Shown here: piece after piece, positions 5,614-8,061 of the stretch
Position numbering within the stretch: position 1 is the stretch's first letter
Layout: every line of letters begins with the position of its first letter
Assembly: GCA_030682505.1 (NCBI GenBank)
Contig: JAUXOH010000396.1
Span: forward strand, 1 to 8,061
DNA: 8,061 nt
Direction of reading: 5' to 3'
Source of the DNA: Candidatus Didemnitutus sp.
Lineage (GTDB): Bacteria > Verrucomicrobiota > Verrucomicrobiia > Opitutales > Opitutaceae
Position numbers and translations under genes: made by a program
The notes under the pieces: model-generated
Told to the model about the DNA's origin: nothing
The model's database searches: none
Seen by the model: only the letters and a program-made list of their open reading frames with translations

Positions 5614-7248
5614 TTAGTAGTCCATGCCGCCCATTCCGCCGCCACCCTGAGGCATCGACGGACCCTTGTCCTTCTCGGGCAGTTCCGTGATCATGCACTC
5701 GGTGGTGAGGAGCAGTCCGGCGATCGAGGCCGCGTTTTGCAGCGCGGTGCGGGTGACCTTCGTCGGGTCAACCACGCCCGCCTTGACGAGATCTTCGAAT
5801 TCGCCCGTGGCGACGTTGTAACCGAAGTTACCCTTGCCACCGAGGACTTCCTTGACGATCACGCCGCCATCGACGCCTGCGTTGGAGCAGAGCACGCGGA
5901 TGGGGTGTTCGATCGCGCGACGCACGATCTGAGCGCCGAAGGCTTCGTCGCCTTCCAGTTGGAGGGCGTTGATGGCCTTGATGGTGCGGAGCAGGGCGAC
6001 GCCGCCGCCGGCGACGATGCCTTCCTCAACCGCGGCGCGCGTGGCATGGAGGGCGTCTTCGACCCGGGCCTTCTTCTCCTTCATTTCGGCTTCCGTCGCG
6101 GCTCCGACATTGATGACGGCAACGCCACCAGCCAGCTTCGCGAGGCGCTCTTGGAGCTTCTCACGATCATAGTCCGACGTGGTCTCGTCGATCTGACGAC
6201 GGATCTGCTTCACGCGGCCTTGGATGTCGGACGATTTGCCCGAACCTTCGACGATCGTGGTGGTTTCCTTGTCGATGACGATGCGCTTGGCGCGGCCGAG
6301 ATCGGACAGGGAGAGATTCTCGAGCTTGAGACCGAGGTCGTCGGTGATGCACTTGCCACCGGTGAGGACACCGATGTCTTCGAGCATCGCCTTGCGGCGG
6401 TCGCCGAAGCCAGGGGCCTTCACGGCGCAGATGTTGAGCGTGCCGCGAATCTTGTTCACGACGAGCGCAGCGAGGGCTTCGCCTTCGACTTCTTCCGCGA
6501 TGACGAGCAGCGGCTTGCCGGTCTTGGCAACGGTCTGCAGCAGCGGGAGGAACTCCTGCAGGTTCGATATCTTCTTCTCGTGGATGAGCACGTAGGCGTC
6601 TTCGAGGACGGCCTCCATGGCTTCCATGTTGGTGGCGAAGTAGGGCGAGAGGTAGCCCTTGTCGAACTGCATGCCTTCGACGACGTCGAGGGTGGTCTCG
6701 ATGGACTTGGCCTCTTCCACGGTGATGGTGCCATCCTTGCCGACCTTGTCCATGGCATCAGCGATGATGTTGCCGATGGTCTCGTCCCAATTGGCGGAAA
6801 CGGTGGCGACTTGGCGGATCTCTTCGCGATCGTTGACCTTCTTGGAGAACTTGCGGAGCTCGGCGACGGCGGCCTCCACGGCCTTGTCGATGCCGCGTTT
6901 GAGGTAGATCGGGTTGGCGCCGGCGGTGACGTTCTTCAGGCCTTCGCGATAGATGCCCTCGGCCAGTACGGTCGCGGTGGTGGTGCCATCGCCAGCGGCA
7001 TCGCTGGTCTTCGAGGCGACTTCCTTCACCATTTGCGCGCCCATGTTTTCATAGGGATCGGGAAGTTCGACTTCCTTGGCGACGGTGACGCCGTCCTTGG
7101 TGATGGTCGGGGAACCGAATTTCTTGTCGATCACGACATTGCGGCCCTTGGGGCCGAGCGTGACCTTGACGGCGCGGGAGAGAATCTCGACGCCGCGGAG
7201 AAGCTTCTGACGAGCGGTCTCGTCGAACAGGAGTTGTTTAGCTGCCAT
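5614..7248 (-). CDS. groEL: Chaperonin GroEL (Hsp60)
   Basis: This complete 544-residue chaperonin has the usual family length. It forms the double-ring ATP-driven folding chamber in the cytoplasm together with GroES. ATP-site features are in place: LGPKGRNVV (31-39), GDGTTTATVL (86-95, with D87) and the catalytic D398 in RVEDALHATRAA. GIVAGGGVAL (410-419) is the conserved equatorial loop. The apical segment around 196-270 has the hydrophobic pattern expected for substrate and GroES binding. The C-terminus ends in a short Gly/Met tail (GGGGMGGMDY), like the GGM tail that projects into the cavity. The start at ATG 7248 gives MAAKQLLFDE, the normal N-terminus. The leader has no Shine-Dalgarno and no G in the last 26 bases. 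It lies 42 bases after groES and ends before a strong terminator, so it is the last gene of the operon. Confidence 0.99.
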   Translation of the reverse strand: MAAKQLLFDETARQKLLRGVEILSRAVKVTLGPKGRNVVIDKKFGSPTITKDGVTVAKEVELPDPYENMGAQMVKEVASKTSDAAGDGTTTATVLAEGIYREGLKNVTAGANPIYLKRGIDKAVEAAVAELRKFSKKVNDREEIRQVATVSANWDETIGNIIADAMDKVGKDGTITVEEAKSIETTLDVVEGMQFDKGYLSPYFATNMEAMEAVLEDAYVLIHEKKISNLQEFLPLLQTVAKTGKPLLVIAEEVEGEALAALVVNKIRGTLNICAVKAPGFGDRRKAMLEDIGVLTGGKCITDDLGLKLENLSLSDLGRAKRIVIDKETTTIVEGSGKSSDIQGRVKQIRRQIDETTSDYDREKLQERLAKLAGGVAVINVGAATEAEMKEKKARVEDALHATRAAVEEGIVAGGGVALLRTIKAINALQLEGDEAFGAQIVRRAIEHPIRVLCSNAGVDGGVIVKEVLGGKGNFGYNVATGEFEDLVKAGVVDPTKVTRTALQNAASIAGLLLTTECMITELPEKDKGPSMPQGGGGMGGMDY

Positions 7249-7290
7249 AATAGGTAATTTTTAAGGTTGTTGTTCTGGTGGAGTGCGGGC

Positions 7291-7587
7291 TCAGGAAATG
7301 ACGCCGAGGATGTCGTCTTCGCGCACGAGCGTGAATTTTTGCTCGGCGATCTTCACTTCGGTGCCGCCGTATTTGGAGATGAGCACGCGATCGCCGACCT
7401 TCACTTCGAAGGGCGTGACCTTGCCGTTCTCATCCTTCTTGCCGGTGCCAAGAGCGATGACTTTCGCCTCCTGCGGCTTTTCTTTGGCGCTGTCCGGAAT
7501 GATGATTCCGCCGCGGACTTGTTCTTTTTCCTCGATGTGCTGCACGAGCACGCGATCACCGATGGGTTTGATGTTCACTTTTGCCAT
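7291..7587 (-). CDS. groES: Co-chaperonin GroES (Hsp10)
   Basis: This complete 98-residue co-chaperonin forms the seven-membered lid of the GroEL cavity. The N-terminus MAKVNIKPIGDRVLV is diagnostic of the family. The mobile loop (about 18-33) carries GGIIIP (26-31), the contact with the GroEL apical domain. EVKVGDRVLISKYGGTEV (61-78) and the end LVREDDILGVI (87-97) are standard. The frame is open 48 bases further upstream, but that extension (Ser, Pro and Asn rich) has no counterpart in the family, so ATG 7587 is the start. The leader holds no Shine-Dalgarno; its last 42 bases contain no G. The gene follows dnaK by 89 bases and precedes groEL by 42, in the same direction. I saw no CIRCE repeat or clear heat-shock promoter, so transcription may start upstream of dnaK. 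Confidence 0.98.
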   Translation of the reverse strand: MAKVNIKPIGDRVLVQHIEEKEQVRGGIIIPDSAKEKPQEAKVIALGTGKKDENGKVTPFEVKVGDRVLISKYGGTEVKIAEQKFTLVREDDILGVIS

Positions 7588-7631
7588 ATTGGGTAGTGGT
7601 TGTGGGTTGGAGTTTGATTTGGGATGAGACG

Positions 7632-7670
7632 ACACCGGCCCGCCCCAGGAATTCCTGAGCGGACCAGCGC
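7632..7670 (-). promoter_or_regulatory. Long RNA hairpin in the dnaK-groES spacer
   Basis: In the minus-strand message, two arms fold around an AAUU loop (7650-7653). The inner core is the perfect palindrome CAGGAATTCCTG (7646-7657). With one bulged G and several G-U pairs, the stem continues to about 17 pairs (7632-7670). On the other strand those G-U pairs become A-C mismatches, so the structure favours the message strand. It begins six bases after the dnaK stop and has no U tract after it, so it fits an mRNA processing or stabilising element, or an attenuator, better than a simple terminator. Confidence 0.55.
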
Positions 7671-7676
7671 GAAAGT

Positions 7677-8061
7677 TTACTTCTTTTCCTCGTCGACGAT
7701 CTCGACGTCGGCATCGACGATCTTGGGATCGGATTTCTTGGCCGGTTTCGGCTCCGTCGGCTCCTGGCCGTCCGGACCTGGTTGGGCTTCCGCCGTCGCG
7801 CCCGCAGCCTGAGCCTGTTGGTAGAGTTCGGCGCCAATCTTCTGCAGATTTTCCAGGGCGGCCTTCATGCGGGCCACATCGTTGCTCTCGAGGTCTTTCT
7901 TGGCCTCGACCAGCGCGGTCTCGAACTTGCCCTTGATGTCGACGGAGATCTTGTCCCCGGCGTCTGCCATGGTCTTTTCGAGTTGGTAGATGGTCGTATC
8001 GAGCTGGTTCTTGGCTTCCGCAGCTTCTTTGCGCTTGGCGTCTTCGGCGGCGTTGAGCTCG
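7677..8061 (-). CDS. dnaK: Molecular chaperone DnaK (Hsp70), C-terminal 127 residues (partial)
   Basis: The frame enters at the right edge (first whole codon at 8060) and ends at TAA 7679-7677. ELNAAEDAKRKEAAEAKNQL is the start of the helical lid of the substrate-binding domain, with the usual D.KRKE..E.(R/K)N pattern. It is followed by TIYQLEKTMADAGDKI and the lid helices (LESNDVARMKAALENLQKIG). A Gly/Pro/Gln/Lys-rich linker then leads to the acidic tail DPKIVDADVEIVDEEKK, which matches the conserved end of bacterial DnaK (D..VVDAEFEEVDEDKK type). The nucleotide-binding domain lies outside the window. An internal ATG at 7970 is only a lid methionine. Lying directly ahead of groES-groEL on the same strand, dnaK is probably part of one chaperone operon with them. 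Confidence 0.95.
   Translation of the reverse strand, partial: ELNAAEDAKRKEAAEAKNQLDTTIYQLEKTMADAGDKISVDIKGKFETALVEAKKDLESNDVARMKAALENLQKIGAELYQQAQAAGATAEAQPGPDGQEPTEPKPAKKSDPKIVDADVEIVDEEKK

Noticed and set aside
5608..7257. A 549-codon open frame on the plus strand covering all of groEL
   Set aside because: It is in exact codon register with groEL, so it only reflects that groEL avoids TTA, CTA and TCA codons. Its product is low-complexity (rich in Gly, Asp, Leu, Val). Antisense open frames of this kind are well known opposite chaperone genes.
7281..7286. GAGTGC before groEL as a possible half of a CIRCE operator
   Set aside because: The full half-site GAGTGCTAA and its partner TTAGCACTC at nine bases are absent here and before groES.
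7588..7635. N-terminal extension of GroES by 16 residues
   Set aside because: GroES proteins begin at the MAKVNIKP position. The extension is translated leader sequence rich in Ser, Pro and Asn.
7677..7970. A separate 97-residue gene starting at ATG 7970
   Set aside because: The frame continues upstream to the window edge with clear DnaK lid sequence, so this is the C-terminus of dnaK.
1..8061. Search for CRISPR arrays, tRNA, rRNA, insertion sequences and attachment sites
   Set aside because: I saw no regularly spaced repeats, no cloverleaf or rRNA sequence, no transposase or integrase, and no long flanking repeats.

Overview
The window looks like ordinary chromosomal DNA from a GC-rich, aerobic Gram-negative bacterium. 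My best guess is a Verrucomicrobiota lineage such as Opitutaceae. This rests on the flavour of the GroEL, GroES and DnaK proteins, on the caa3-type oxidase gene order, and on the complete lack of Shine-Dalgarno sequences in front of the genes. It is an inference, not a proof. I see no mobile element, tRNA, rRNA, CRISPR array or phage gene, and no stretch over 300 bases lacks a gene.

Left part (1-1383, + strand): the end of a terminal-oxidase operon. It holds the C-terminus of cytochrome c oxidase subunit III, the small three-helix subunit IV, and the copper-dependent assembly factor of the Caa3_CtaG family. A terminator-like hairpin lies between subunit IV and ctaG. The subunit III frame does not stop where expected and runs 97 bases into the subunit IV gene.

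Middle (1435-4065): a 598-residue SLC13-type membrane transporter with two TrkA-C (RCK_C) domains inserted between its two membrane halves. It is followed, on the opposite strand, by a PhnP-like metallo-beta-lactamase-fold hydrolase. The hydrolase start codon lies inside a perfect 8-bp inverted repeat.

Middle right (4066-5526, + strand): an extended -10 promoter candidate drives a two-gene unit. It encodes a helical, probably exported lipoprotein of 318 residues and a 90-residue protein, joined by a 4-base ATGA overlap. I recognise neither family. This pair is the least explained part of the window.

Right part (5550-8061, - strand): a chaperone operon read as dnaK (C-terminal 127 residues only), groES, groEL, ending in a strong intrinsic terminator with a seven-T tract. 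A long RNA hairpin starts six bases after the dnaK stop. It is followed by a G-free leader in front of groES, and groEL has a shorter G-free leader. Grouping the Hsp70 and Hsp60 systems in one transcription unit without a visible CIRCE operator is less common than separate hrcA-grpE-dnaK-dnaJ and groESL operons.

No clear new multi-gene system stands out. The best leads are the unknown lipoprotein pair, the dnaK-groES hairpin, the start-codon hairpin of the hydrolase gene and the subunit III/IV overlap.
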